58,907 nt of DNA from Candidatus Liptonbacteria bacterium (GCA_016186635.1 JACPLI010000003.1:1-58907); one strand, 5' to 3'; shown: positions 48,106 to 57,764, counted from the stretch's first letter. Numbers and translations are program-made. The notes: a model not told the origin generated them from the letters alone.

Positions 48106-49460
48106 TATTTCGGCGTCACAAACACCGTCTTCAGCGTCTTCAAAATAATCGCGAGGTCGAGGATGGGCGAGCGGTTCTTGACGTAGTAGAGGTCGTAGCG
48201 GAGTTTTTCCTGCGTGTCTTCCACAGACGCCGCATAGCGGTAGTTCACCTGCGCCCATCCGGTGACGCCCGGCTTCACCACGTGGCGCACTTCGTAGTAG
48301 GGGAGTTTCTCCGTAAGAAGCTCCACAAACTGCGGGCGCTCGGGGCGGGGCCCCACGAAGGACATCTCACCCTTCATGATGTTGATGAGCTGGGGGAGCT
48401 CATCCAAATGGGTATGGACGAGGAGTTGCCCGAAGGGAGTAAGCCGCGGGTCCGCGATGCGCCCCTCGCGCACCATCTTCCACTGCGGCCCATGCTGCTC
48501 TTTCTCATGGCAGGTGCGCATGGTCCGGAATTTGTAGTGCGTGTAGAGTTTGCCGCGGCAGCCCACGCGGGTCTGCGAACAGACCGCGGGTCCGGTGGGA
48601 GAAGTGAGGAAGACGAGCACGGCGATGAGGAGTTCAAGGGGGAGGAGCACGATGCCAAGGGCGAGGGCAATGAGGAGCTCCGCAGCGCGTTTCAGGGAGT
48701 CGTAGAACCGCGGGCGCGCGTTCACGTTGTCCAAGACCCAGCTTTCCTCAATCTCCTCGACGGGAATTTTTTTGAAGAGGAGTTCGTAGAGCACCGAAAG
48801 GTCCTGCACCTCGACTCCCTCCTGGAGAAGGCGGTAGAGTTCCCGCGAGAGGGACGGCAGCTGCTTGAGGCGGCGGTCAATGACGATGACGTTTGCGCTA
48901 TGGTGCGCAACAAGCGCACGGAGGTTGTGCAGTTCGCGCGACGCGGGCGAAGACGGCGCAATCCACGCTTTGAGTTCATAGCCGAGCTGGGGACTCTCCG
49001 CGATGAGCGTGCGAAGCTCGCCCGCGCTCGCACCTTCTCCGATGAGGAGGAGCTTATGGGGTGTGGTGCCGTTCGCGGCGCGGGCGTTCCACGTCCGCCG
49101 CCACAGCACCTCAAGCACGGCGAAGAACCCGAGAAAGATGAAAAAGTTCGTTTTGGGCGCGATGCCGAAGAAGGGGATGAGGTAAAAGAGCATGATGGTC
49201 ACAAGCGCGTTCGCCGCAAGCGCGAGGAGGAGCGTCTTTAGAAATTCAAGCCCGTTCCGGAGTTTGCGGATATCATAGAGCCCTGCGGCATAGAAGAGGA
49301 GGAGCCACACCGCGAAAATGACGGAAAAGGGCGCGAGATGGTGTTCTGCGAGTTCGCGCGAAAATCCGCCGCCGTAGCGGATGAGGAGCGCCCCCGCGAG
49401 CGAGACGTAGAGCGCCGCGACGTCTCCGAAAAGCAGCACCAGGATTTTGAGCGCGGCCAT
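48105..49460 (-). CDS. Polyprenyl-phosphate sugar-1-phosphate transferase (PHPT; WbaP/WcaJ-like)
   Basis: 451 residues. Four to five N-terminal hydrophobic segments (about 1-130), a CoA-binding-like domain (LLLIGEGASAGELRTLI), a fifth helix (LLIALALGIVLLPLELLIAV), then the catalytic domain: KFRTMRT, RLTPFGQLLVHTHLDELPQL and MSFVGPRPERP with the conserved DE and RPE. It transfers sugar 1-phosphate to undecaprenyl phosphate, starting the glycan. The usual R in FLRKTSLDELPQ is replaced (LLVHTHLDELPQL). ATG 49460 is chosen because the upstream frame overlaps another gene. Confidence 0.92.
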   Translation of the reverse strand: MAALKILVLLFGDVAALYVSLAGALLIRYGGGFSRELAEHHLAPFSVIFAVWLLLFYAAGLYDIRKLRNGLEFLKTLLLALAANALVTIMLFYLIPFFGIAPKTNFFIFLGFFAVLEVLWRRTWNARAANGTTPHKLLLIGEGASAGELRTLIAESPQLGYELKAWIAPSSPASRELHNLRALVAHHSANVIVIDRRLKQLPSLSRELYRLLQEGVEVQDLSVLYELLFKKIPVEEIEESWVLDNVNARPRFYDSLKRAAELLIALALGIVLLPLELLIAVLVFLTSPTGPAVCSQTRVGCRGKLYTHYKFRTMRTCHEKEQHGPQWKMVREGRIADPRLTPFGQLLVHTHLDELPQLINIMKGEMSFVGPRPERPQFVELLTEKLPYYEVRHVVKPGVTGWAQVNYRYAASVEDTQEKLRYDLYYVKNRSPILDLAIILKTLKTVFVTPK

Positions 49461-49471
49461 CCGAGTATGCT

Positions 49472-49801
49472 TCAGCTTTCCAAAATTCGTACTGACCTTT
49501 TGATCGCGACGAATCCGTATCCCCAAAGCAACGGGAGCCAGACGGGCATTACTCCCCACAAACTGTTCCGCACGAACGTTTCCACGCCGGTGCTCACGAA
49601 GAGAAGTTCCGAAAGAATCATTATCACCAATCCGAATGCACACACCGTAATGTCGTACCGTTCTCGCCGTATGGCGAATGCGGCAAGTATGATTGCGGCG
49701 TATATGCCCGCGAGGAGATAGTCGTCCGCGACGAGAGGAATCAGCCCTATCATCGCGAGGACGGGGATACTATTTAGGAAAATTCTCGAAATTTTTCTCA
49801 T
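49472..49801 (-). CDS. Small membrane protein, unknown
   Basis: 109 residues with about three or four hydrophobic segments (IPVLAMIGLIPLVADDYLLA; GIYAAIILAAFAI; ITVCAFGLVIMILSELLFV; VMPVWLPLLWGYGFVAI). ATG 49801 gives a hydrophobic start after a basic MRKISR; the longer frame is not protein-like. It lies 11 nt upstream of the PHPT gene and 86 nt downstream of the GT2 gene, so it is in the glycan operon. No catalytic motif. Confidence 0.6.
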   Translation of the reverse strand: MRKISRIFLNSIPVLAMIGLIPLVADDYLLAGIYAAIILAAFAIRRERYDITVCAFGLVIMILSELLFVSTGVETFVRNSLWGVMPVWLPLLWGYGFVAIKRSVRILES

Positions 49802-49887
49802 ATGTTTCTTGTGCAGCGTGCGCAGCGCGCCGTGTGGAGCGCCGCGCTTCAGGCATGACGAAATCCTACGAGAACCCTTCCCTTCCG

Positions 49888-50664
49888 TCAATTCTTCGCG
49901 GCGGGGGCACCGGAGACGTCCTTCGGCGCCGCGGTGGTGAACGGTTTCTTGAGGAACGTGACCCAAAAGTAATTCACGGTGTAGCGGAGTCCGATGGCGA
50001 CGACTCCTTCTCGGGCAAGGCGTCGCCCCGAGGAGTAGACGGGGAAGGAGAGCGTGAATTTCACCGGACCTATCTTATGGAGGCGGCGGGCGATGTCGGT
50101 GTCTTCGCCGTAGAAGAGGATGTTTGTGTCGTATCCTCCGATTGCCTCAAGCGCACGCCGCCGCGCGACGAAGTTTCCGCCCTGAATCAGGGAGCCGACA
50201 CGCAGCACGTAGCGGTTGAGCGCGTACAGGAAATAGGCGAGGCCGTAGAATGCCGCAATTGCGGCACGCACCCTTCTCGGGAGGTCATAGTAGATGTAGG
50301 GTCCCGAGAGCGCGACGAGCTTCGGACTTTTTTCGAATTCGCGGAGAGTCTTCTCGAGCCACCTCGCGGGGAGCCGGGTGTCGGCGTCAATGTTTGCAAT
50401 AAGTTCCCCCGTCGCCTTGCGGAAGCCGGCATGTCGCGCGCGCGGGAGTCCTTTCACGGGCTCGTCCACGACGGTTACGCCGGGGTGCTCTAATGCAACA
50501 GCTTTCGTGCCGTCAGTCGAGGCGTTGTTGACCACGATGATTTCTGCAGGCACGGGGGTGCGCGCGAGTTCAGCCTTGATGGACGCAATGCATGCACTGA
50601 CGGACATCTCCTCGTTATGTGCGGGGATGACAAAGCTTATGGCGGCAGGGGAGCGCGTGGGCAT
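49888..50664 (-). CDS. Glycosyltransferase family 2
   Basis: 258 residues. ISFVIPAHNEEMSVSACIAS, VVNNASTDGTKAVA, GELIANIDADTRL (DxD) and DTNILFYGEDTDIARRLHKI (ED base) are the GT2 order. The last 30 residues (FWVTFLKKPFTTAAPKD) are amphipathic. It resembles polyprenyl-linked sugar transferases of the rhamnosyl/mannosyl type; donor unknown. Transcribed with the GT4 gene 6 nt upstream. Confidence 0.88.
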   Translation of the reverse strand: MPTRSPAAISFVIPAHNEEMSVSACIASIKAELARTPVPAEIIVVNNASTDGTKAVALEHPGVTVVDEPVKGLPRARHAGFRKATGELIANIDADTRLPARWLEKTLREFEKSPKLVALSGPYIYYDLPRRVRAAIAAFYGLAYFLYALNRYVLRVGSLIQGGNFVARRRALEAIGGYDTNILFYGEDTDIARRLHKIGPVKFTLSFPVYSSGRRLAREGVVAIGLRYTVNYFWVTFLKKPFTTAAPKDVSGAPAAKN

Positions 50665-50670
50665 AGCTTG

Positions 50671-51864
50671 CTATCTATGGTACTCCGCGGCGGTGTTCTC
50701 GTACACCCGTTCCCACTCGTCGGCGATCGCCGGTGCGGATATGGTTTCCGCGAACGCCCGCCCCTTTGCGCCAAGTGCGGCGCGAAGCTGGGGGTTTTTG
50801 AAGAGCGCCGCGAAGTGCGCGGCGAGTCCCTGCACGTCCCCGGGCGCTACGGTGAGCTGTCCCGCCGCGCGGAGGTACTCGCCGATGCCCCATGCGTCTG
50901 ACCCCACGGCGGGGATGCCCGATGAGAGGGCCTGCATGGCGACGGTGCTTTGGGTCTCTACGGGGCTCATACTGGCGAAGAGGTCGCATGCCCTGTACGC
51001 GCGCGCGAGCGCTCCCGTGTCTTTCGGCAGGAACCCGAGGAATTGCACCTGTTTCTCGATGCCGAGTTGTTCAGCTTTTGCGCGGAGTCCGGCTTCGGAG
51101 GGGCCTTTCCCGGCGATGGCAAGCGCGGCGCCGGGGAAATCAGCTTTCCGTGCGGCGAATGCTTCGAGGAGGAGGTCAATGCGTTTCTCCGGAGCGAGCC
51201 GTCCCGCGTAGAGGATGGTGAACGGCGCGAACCCGAGTTCGCGCTTGAACGCGTTTCGGTCTCCTGCAGAGGGATGGAAAAGCGCGGTGTCAATCGGATT
51301 CGAGATGGCGCGGCGCGGTGCCCGAAACCCGTAGCGCTCCATCTCTTTGAAAATCGCCGCCGCAGGGGACGAGACGAAGGCACAACGGTTGTAATACCAC
51401 GCATCGTAGGAGAGAAGGAGCGACGTAAACCACGGTAGGCGGATAGGGCTGTACTTGATGAACTCGGCGAGCGGCGTGTGGTTGGTGCCTACCAGCGGAT
51501 GGTGGAGCAGGCGTGCGGCGGCGAGCGCCTCGAGCCCCACGCCGAAGATGGAGTGGGTGTGGATGAGGTCGGGTTTGAATTCGCGCACGAGGCGTGTGCG
51601 AAGCCCTGTGGGGACGACGATGCGGGCTTGCCCGCTGGGACCCCCGTAGGGGAGCGATGCGAAGCGGGTAACCGAAATCCGCTCGTGGAGCGCGGGTTCT
51701 CTTATGGAGAAACCAAGGGCGCGGTAATCCCGCGGCGCATATTTCGGCACGAAGAAACGGATGGTGTGCCCCCGCCTCGCGAGTTCCCGCGCGGCGGTGA
51801 TGATGGAATCGCTCACACCCGAGAGCTCGGGGTAGAAATTGTCCGAGAAAACGGCAATGCGCAT
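50671..51864 (-). CDS. Glycosyltransferase family 4 (GT1-type)
   Basis: 397 residues, GT-B. MRIAVFSDNFYPELSGVSDS and HTHSIFGVGLEALAAARLL in the acceptor domain; ILYAGRLAPEKRIDLLLEAF in the donor domain; SMSPVETQSTVAMQALSSGIP is the EX7E site (here E-T-Q-S...A-L). Resembles the MshA/PimB-type mannosyl- and glucosyltransferases. ATG 51864 is directly next to a family A repeat. First gene of the minus-strand block that ends with the GalE-like gene. Confidence 0.9.
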   Translation of the reverse strand: MRIAVFSDNFYPELSGVSDSIITAARELARRGHTIRFFVPKYAPRDYRALGFSIREPALHERISVTRFASLPYGGPSGQARIVVPTGLRTRLVREFKPDLIHTHSIFGVGLEALAAARLLHHPLVGTNHTPLAEFIKYSPIRLPWFTSLLLSYDAWYYNRCAFVSSPAAAIFKEMERYGFRAPRRAISNPIDTALFHPSAGDRNAFKRELGFAPFTILYAGRLAPEKRIDLLLEAFAARKADFPGAALAIAGKGPSEAGLRAKAEQLGIEKQVQFLGFLPKDTGALARAYRACDLFASMSPVETQSTVAMQALSSGIPAVGSDAWGIGEYLRAAGQLTVAPGDVQGLAAHFAALFKNPQLRAALGAKGRAFAETISAPAIADEWERVYENTAAEYHR

Positions 51865-51865
51865 A

Positions 51866-51956
51866 GGAGTAATCGCGAATGGTGCTAATCTGGGTTCAAT
51901 AATGCGAATCCATCTGCGTTATTTACTCTTATTCGCATTATTTGCGATTACTCTCC
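51866..51956. repeat. Palindromic GGAGTAATCGC element (family A, copy 3)
   Basis: Begins GGAGTAATCGCGAATGG, ends TTTGCGATTACTCTCC. It starts 2 nt from the GT4 start codon and supplies the last codon and stop of the DedA gene (stop TAA at 51950-51948 on the minus strand), so the element overlaps a coding end. Confidence 0.85.
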
Positions 51957-52559
51957 TGTTTCTTTTTCTATCCGCTCCGAGAGCCGCTCAAGGAGACGGA
52001 GTCCTGCCGCGAAGACGAGGATAAGCGCGGCGATGACGATTCCGCCGAGGCGGAGATACCGTTCCGCCGTGTCATACGCCGCCCCGAAGTAGTACCCCAC
52101 GAGGAGATAGACAAGCGAGCTTGGCACGGCAATGACAATCGCCCACCATATGTAGGGGCGGAGGGGCACCTTGACGACGCCTGCCGTGACAAGGCCAGGG
52201 AGCGCGAGGAGCGGCACGAGCTTCGAGATGGTCATCGCCTTGCCGAGGTTTTCTGTGAGAAGTTTTTTGGATACTTTCAGGCGGGAGTGAGTGATACCGA
52301 CGTACTTTCCGTATCGTGCGATGAATTCTTGGTGGCCCCAGAATCCGATTGCGTAGAATACCGCATCACCAAGAAGGTTCGTGGCGAGCGAGAGTGCAAA
52401 CACTACCCACAGGTTGAAGTAGCCGAGCGCGGCGCCGAACGCCCCCGCGGCGGTGACGGGAGGACCCCACACGAGCATGCCGAAAAACATGACTACGTAT
52501 CCATGCGAGAGCACCCAGTCAGTCGTTGCCGCGAAGCTGATTGCATCCATGCCGTTCAT
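51948..52559 (-). CDS. DedA/VTT-domain membrane protein
   Basis: 203 residues. Four to five hydrophobic segments, with the DedA (SNARE-associated, VTT) pattern: VWGPPVTAAGAFGAALGY, then FYAIGFWGHQEFIARYGKYV, then a re-entrant region with SKLVPLLALPGLVTAGVVKV. The usual F-x-R-[FW]-x-P-x-x-R motif appears only in reduced form (SKLVPLLALPG). Some DedA proteins flip undecaprenyl phosphate; such recycling would serve the glycan pathway next to it, but that is inference. Its last codon and stop lie inside a family A repeat. Confidence 0.82.
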   Translation of the reverse strand: MNGMDAISFAATTDWVLSHGYVVMFFGMLVWGPPVTAAGAFGAALGYFNLWVVFALSLATNLLGDAVFYAIGFWGHQEFIARYGKYVGITHSRLKVSKKLLTENLGKAMTISKLVPLLALPGLVTAGVVKVPLRPYIWWAIVIAVPSSLVYLLVGYYFGAAYDTAERYLRLGGIVIAALILVFAAGLRLLERLSERIEKETGE

Positions 52560-52562
52560 TGT

Positions 52563-52590
52563 ACGGAGTAATCGCGGATAACGCGAGTTT
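52563..52590. repeat. Fragment of a family A element
   Basis: CGGAGTAATCGCGGATAACGCG, the left end of the family A element without the right arm, 4 nt from the DedA start codon. The remaining spacer to 52691 shows no gene. Confidence 0.6.
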
Positions 52591-52691
52591 GGTTGTATGC
52601 GTCATCACCTGCGCGATTTTTGTGATTGTGCGGAAGCTGTTCCCGAGAGATTATGAATTGGTGAGAGCAGAGCAGTTTCTTGCTCGGCGAG

Positions 52692-52719
52692 TTGACATGT
52701 GTATTACTGCAGATAGACT
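52692..52719 (+). promoter_or_regulatory. Leaderless promoter for the DsbA-like gene
   Basis: TTGACA (52692-52697), 16-nt spacer, TAGACT (52714-52719), then 7 nt to ATG 52727. Perfect -35. Confidence 0.65.
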
Positions 52720-52726
52720 GTAGAGC

Positions 52727-53437
52727 ATGAGCGATGCGCCTTCCCCGAAGCGCGACCTTTTCCTGCCCGCAAGCATTCTTGCCGCGGGCGTTTTGATTGC
52801 GGGTTCCATTATCTACCTCGTGGGCGCGAAAAATACTCCTGCCGTCGGCCCTTCGGCGGGGGACGAGGGGCGCAGGGCGGCGGCACTTCTTGCCGTACTC
52901 GAGGATGATGCAGTGCTGGGGAGCAAGGACGCGCCGGTCATGGTGATTGAGTACGGCGACTATCAGTGCCCGTTTTGCGGGAGTTTCTTTAGGGATATTG
53001 AGCCAGCTCTCCGGGACACATATATAAAAACTGGCAAGGCGAAATTCGTATACCGCGATTTCGCATTTTTGGGGCCGGAGTCGCTTGCGGCGGCGGAGGC
53101 GGCGGAGTGCGCGCGGGAGCAAGGGCAGTTCTGGGCGTATCATGACGGGTTGTTTCGCGCGGAGGTCGCCGATAAGCGAGAGAACAACGGGAATCTCAAC
53201 GCGGAGCTTTTTGGAAAACTCGCGCAGGACGCCGGCCTTGATGTGAGCGCGTTTGAATCGTGCCGTGCGAGCGGGAAGTATCGCGCGCGCATCGGAGAGG
53301 AAACATCGGATGGACGGGTGCTTGGCGTGAACGCCACTCCCACTGCGTTTGTGAACGGCGTGGAAATCCGCGGGCTTGCGCCGAACGACACGCGCGTCGC
53401 GGATGCGATTGAGGCGGCATTGAAAACGGCGAAGTAA
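52727..53437 (+). CDS. DsbA-like thioredoxin-fold oxidoreductase, membrane-anchored
   Basis: 236 residues. A transmembrane segment (about 13-33) anchors the protein outside the membrane. EYGDYQCPFCGSFFRDIEPA holds the CPFC active site (about 82-85), and VNATPTAFVNG contains the cis-Pro loop. EGQ-type helical insertion (CAREQGQFWAYHDGLFRA) matches the DsbA/DSBA_2 (PF13462) family. It should form or shuffle disulfides in secreted proteins, such as the Cys-rich metallopeptidase or the 46432 protein. Confidence 0.9.
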   Translation: MSDAPSPKRDLFLPASILAAGVLIAGSIIYLVGAKNTPAVGPSAGDEGRRAAALLAVLEDDAVLGSKDAPVMVIEYGDYQCPFCGSFFRDIEPALRDTYIKTGKAKFVYRDFAFLGPESLAAAEAAECAREQGQFWAYHDGLFRAEVADKRENNGNLNAELFGKLAQDAGLDVSAFESCRASGKYRARIGEETSDGRVLGVNATPTAFVNGVEIRGLAPNDTRVADAIEAALKTAK

Positions 53438-53529
53438 TTAGGTAAATTTAGTAATTGAGTAATTACCCAATTTCCAATTACTTAATTACGCACTTTCGTT
53501 CAGCAATTACTCAATTACCATCTAAAGTC
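53438..53529. repeat. AATTACC palindromic repeat (family C)
   Basis: Units TAATTAGG, GAGTAATTACCC, CAATTTCC, AATTACTTAATTACG and CAATTACTCAATTACC form partly complementary arms. It separates the DsbA-like and glutaredoxin-like genes. Confidence 0.65.
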
Positions 53530-53769
53530 ATGTCTAACATTATTATTTATTCCACCCCTTCTTGCATCTACTGCAAGATGGCGAAGGAATTTTTCGCGAA
53601 GAATAACATTGCGTATAAAGAGTTCAACGTGGCGGAGGATGAAAAGGCCCGCGAGGAGATGGTCTCGAAGTCCCACCAGCTGGGCGTCCCCGTGATTGAC
53701 GTGGACGGAGAGATTTTCGTGGGATTTGACCGCGCGGGACTGGCGAAGGCGCTCAAAATCACTTCGTGA
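53530..53769 (+). CDS. Glutaredoxin-like protein (NrdH/Grx family)
   Basis: 79 residues. IIYSTPSCIYCKMAKEFF holds the CxxC site (CIYC), and LGVPVIDVDGEIFVGFDR the cis-Pro and Gly-Phe-Asp substrate loop of glutaredoxin/NrdH. With the thioredoxin reductase that follows, it may be the electron carrier of the pair, as NrdH uses TrxB. ATG 53530; the longer frame lies in the repeat. Confidence 0.9.
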   Translation: MSNIIIYSTPSCIYCKMAKEFFAKNNIAYKEFNVAEDEKAREEMVSKSHQLGVPVIDVDGEIFVGFDRAGLAKALKITS

Positions 53770-53900
53770 TAAATCTGAAATCCGAAGCACGAAATTCTAA
53801 ACAATATCGAATTTTCAAATTCGAATGTTCCAAACATTTTGAGTTTGGGTTTTCGATATTGGAATTTGTTTCGGATTTTGATATTAGGATTTAGTTTTTC
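53770..53900. repeat. AT-rich palindromic repeat (family B, copy 3)
   Basis: CGAAGCACGAAATTCTAAAC and AATATCGAATTTTC on the left; TTCGATATTGGAATTTG and TTTCGGATTTTGATATT on the right. The first 20 nt are nearly identical to the start of the 4787 copy. Fills the gap between the glutaredoxin-like gene and trxB. Confidence 0.75.
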
Positions 53901-53904
53901 CCTT

Positions 53905-54849
53905 ATGTACGACCTCTTAATTATCGGCGGCGGGCCCGGCGGCGTCGCCGCCGGGATTTATGCTGCGCGGAAAAAAATAAAGGCGGTACTTGTCACCGAC
54001 ACGTTTGGCGGGCAGTCGCTCGTATCGACCGATGTGCAAAACTGGGTGGGCACGAAGTCCGTGTCGGGTTTTGATTTGGGCAAAATGCTCGAGGAGCACC
54101 TCCGCGCGCAGGAGGACATTGAGATAGTGGATAGTGATGTAGTGGTGAGTGTGAAGGATGAGGCCCCGCCTTCGCGGGACGCTTCGGCGGGCGAAGGAAA
54201 ATTCATCGTAACTACAAAGAATGGAAAAATGCTTGAGTCAAAGTATCTTTTGATTGCGTCGGGGAGCCGCCGGAGGAAACTCGGCGTCACCGGCGAGCAC
54301 GAGCTTGACGGGAAGGGCGTGGCGTACTGCTCGACCTGTGATGCGCCGCTCTTCAAGGGGAAAACCGTCGCGGTTGTGGGAGGGGGAAACTCCGGGCTTG
54401 AGGCGGTGGGGGATTTGCTCCCGTATGCCGCAAAGATTTATCTCCTCGAACGCGGGGAGCGCCCGAAGGGTGACCCGGTGACTCTGGAGCGGATACAAAA
54501 GAGCGAGAAGTTTTCGCTTCTCACGAACATGCAGGTGCGCGAGATTTTTGGGGACGCCTTTGTGAAGGGGTTGAAGTATGCGGATACGAAAAGCGGGGAG
54601 ATGAAAGAGCTTGCGGTGGAGGGAGTGTTCGTCGAAATCGGCGCCGTCCCGAATTCGGAGTTTGTGAAAAACCTGGTGGCACTGAACAAGTTTGGCGAAA
54701 TCGTGGTGGACCACAAAACCCAGCGTACTTCGCACCCGCGCATCTGGGCGGTGGGGGATGTCTCGGACGTGCGCTACAAGCAGAACAACATTTCAGCAGG
54801 GGACGCCGTGAAGGGGATACTGAACATTTACGAAGAGATTCAGAAATAG
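53905..54849 (+). CDS. trxB: Thioredoxin reductase
   Basis: 314 residues. LLIIGGGPGGVAAGIYAARK (FAD), YCSTCDAPLFKGK with the redox CxxC, VAVVGGGNSGLEAVGDLL (NADPH), and HPRIWAVGDVSDVRYKQNNI (FAD C-terminal block). Uses NADPH to reduce a thioredoxin or NrdH-type glutaredoxin. The CDAPLF after the CxxC replaces the more common CDGFFF. ATG 53905 gives the standard N-terminus; upstream codons belong to the repeat. Confidence 0.93.
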   Translation: MYDLLIIGGGPGGVAAGIYAARKKIKAVLVTDTFGGQSLVSTDVQNWVGTKSVSGFDLGKMLEEHLRAQEDIEIVDSDVVVSVKDEAPPSRDASAGEGKFIVTTKNGKMLESKYLLIASGSRRRKLGVTGEHELDGKGVAYCSTCDAPLFKGKTVAVVGGGNSGLEAVGDLLPYAAKIYLLERGERPKGDPVTLERIQKSEKFSLLTNMQVREIFGDAFVKGLKYADTKSGEMKELAVEGVFVEIGAVPNSEFVKNLVALNKFGEIVVDHKTQRTSHPRIWAVGDVSDVRYKQNNISAGDAVKGILNIYEEIQK

Positions 54850-54867
54850 ATTCTCCGAAGGCGCGCC

Positions 54868-54895
54868 TTGACAGTGCGAATCCGCGCGTTACACT
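54868..54895 (+). promoter_or_regulatory. Promoter of the toxin-antitoxin pair
   Basis: TTGACA (54868-54873), 16-nt spacer, TACACT (54890-54895). Leader of about 20 nt contains an inverted repeat. Confidence 0.65.
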
Positions 54896-54897
54896 GG

Positions 54898-54914
54898 AGT
54901 TGTACAGTTCAACT
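54898..54914 (+). promoter_or_regulatory. Candidate autoregulatory operator
   Basis: AGTTG-TACAGTT-CAACT (5-bp arms), directly after the -10 box, with a further CCAACT half-site just before the ATG. Antitoxins of this type usually repress their own promoter. Confidence 0.45.
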
Positions 54915-54922
54915 TTCCAACT

Positions 54923-55204
54923 ATGGCGCTGGTAACCGTCAAAAATAAATATCAGGTAGTGATTCCTGCGAAAGTCCGGGAGGAGGCGGGGATTGAAATC
55001 GGGGACTTGCTCGAGGCGAAGGTGGAACGCGGCAAGGTAACGCTCACGCCGAAATCCGTCATTGACCGGCGGCTTGACGCGGCGCTCGAAGACGTCCGAA
55101 AGGGGAGGACGTACGGGCCGTTCAACAGCGCCGAAGAAATGATTGTATCCCTCCACGCAGGCATAAAAAAGATACGCGCGGAACGGCGAAAGAAAGCGCG
55201 ATGA
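54923..55204 (+). CDS. AbrB/SpoVT-type antitoxin
   Basis: 93 residues. VTVKNKYQVVIPAKVREEAG is the swapped-hairpin AbrB/MazE DNA-binding domain; the C-terminal part (DAALEDVRKGRTYGPFNSAE) resembles toxin-binding tails. It should bind the RelE-like toxin and the operator upstream. ATGA overlap with the toxin gene (55201-55204). Confidence 0.87.
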   Translation: MALVTVKNKYQVVIPAKVREEAGIEIGDLLEAKVERGKVTLTPKSVIDRRLDAALEDVRKGRTYGPFNSAEEMIVSLHAGIKKIRAERRKKAR

Positions 55205-55446
55205 CTCTGCGGTATACGCCGGGGTTTCTCTATGCGCTGGAGGTGGTGCCTCCGGAGGTGAGGAAAGCGTTTTTCAAGCAAGCCCGGTTTCTCGCGAGCA
55301 ATCTCCAGCATCCCTCGCTCCGCGCCAAGAAGTACGACGAGGCGCGCGGCGTCTGGCAAGCGAGGGTAAACAAGTATTGGAGATTCTATTTCCGAATTGA
55401 GGGAGGCACCTATTACATCCTCGATATCATGCTACATCCGAAGTAA
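55201..55446 (+). CDS. RelE/ParE-superfamily toxin
   Basis: 81 residues. YTPGFLYALEVVPPEVRKAF and LRAKKYDEARGVWQARVNKY, then WRFYFRIEGGTYYILDIMLH, follow the RelE fold (RAKKY...RV-x-x-WR-x-x-F). Basic and aromatic residues at the C-terminus fit a ribosome-dependent mRNA endonuclease. Expected to be neutralised by the antitoxin; activity not shown. Confidence 0.85.
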   Translation: MTLRYTPGFLYALEVVPPEVRKAFFKQARFLASNLQHPSLRAKKYDEARGVWQARVNKYWRFYFRIEGGTYYILDIMLHPK

Positions 55447-55559
55447 AGGCGAGGCGTGGACTTGCGTTTTTCCGCGTGTTGGTTTCAAATCCTTAAAAGC
55501 ATCTCACATCATCAGAACTCCGACGAGTAACATCGCCGGGGTTTTGCATTTTACTGGGC

Positions 55560-55587
55560 TTGACACTCTTCCCATTGCGAATAGAAT
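55560..55587 (+). promoter_or_regulatory. Promoter of groESL
   Basis: TTGACA (55560-55565), 16-nt spacer, TAGAAT (55582-55587), with the CIRCE operator starting 8 nt later, around the transcription start. The 113 nt between the toxin stop and this promoter show no gene. Confidence 0.75.
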
Positions 55588-55594
55588 ACTCCTA

Positions 55595-55621
55595 CTAGCA
55601 CTCTTTAGTCGGGAGTGCCAA
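55595..55621 (+). promoter_or_regulatory. CIRCE operator (HrcA binding site)
   Basis: CTAGCACTC-N9-GAGTGCCAA (55595-55603, 55604-55612, 55613-55621) against the consensus TTAGCACTC-N9-GAGTGCTAA: only three outer bases differ. It lies at the start of the groESL transcript, so HrcA should repress groESL at normal temperature and release it on heat shock. An hrcA gene should exist elsewhere in the genome. Confidence 0.9.
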
Positions 55622-55624
55622 AAG

Positions 55625-55714
55625 AAGTAATCACTAATAGCGCGAATTGCTGGCAAATAACGCGAATAGGATTCGCATTATTAAATCCAAATTCGCATTA
55701 TTCGCGAATACTCC
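55625..55714. repeat. Palindromic element (family A, copy 5) in the groES leader
   Basis: Begins GTAATCACTAATAGCGCG and ends TTATTCGCGAATACTCC, flush with the groES ATG (55715). Lies between CIRCE and groES, so it is transcribed. Confidence 0.85.
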
Positions 55715-56005
55715 ATGAATTTCAAACCATTATCCAATCATTTGTTCCTTGAAGGGCTGGAGGAAGAGAAGACAACGAAGTCGGGCATTGTGCTCCCCGA
55801 GACGGCGGAGAAAGAAAAGCCCGTGCGGGGAAAGGTGGTCGCGGTGGGTCCGGGGAAGTTGAATGAGAAGGGCGAGCGGGTTGCGATGTCGGTCAAGGTC
55901 GGCGATGTGGTCCTCTTCAAGAAGTACGGTCCCGACGAGATAGAACTCGACGGGAAGAAGTACTTGGTAGGGGACGAGGATGATATCCTTGCAATCATCG
56001 AATAA
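55715..56005 (+). CDS. groES: Co-chaperonin GroES
   Basis: 96 residues. NHLFLEGLEEEKTTKSGIVL is the mobile loop that docks to GroEL; KVVAVGPGKLNEKGERV and VLFKKYGPDEIELDGKKYLV complete the GroES barrel. It caps GroEL during folding. Under CIRCE control. No Shine-Dalgarno before ATG 55715; the leader ends in the palindromic element. Confidence 0.97.
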   Translation: MNFKPLSNHLFLEGLEEEKTTKSGIVLPETAEKEKPVRGKVVAVGPGKLNEKGERVAMSVKVGDVVLFKKYGPDEIELDGKKYLVGDEDDILAIIE

Positions 56006-56007
56006 TT

Positions 56008-57764
<1,757 letters not shown>

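Noticed and set aside
55397-55630. ORF across the groESL promoter and CIRCE
   Set aside because: It overlaps the toxin gene, the promoter and CIRCE, and gives no protein-like sequence.
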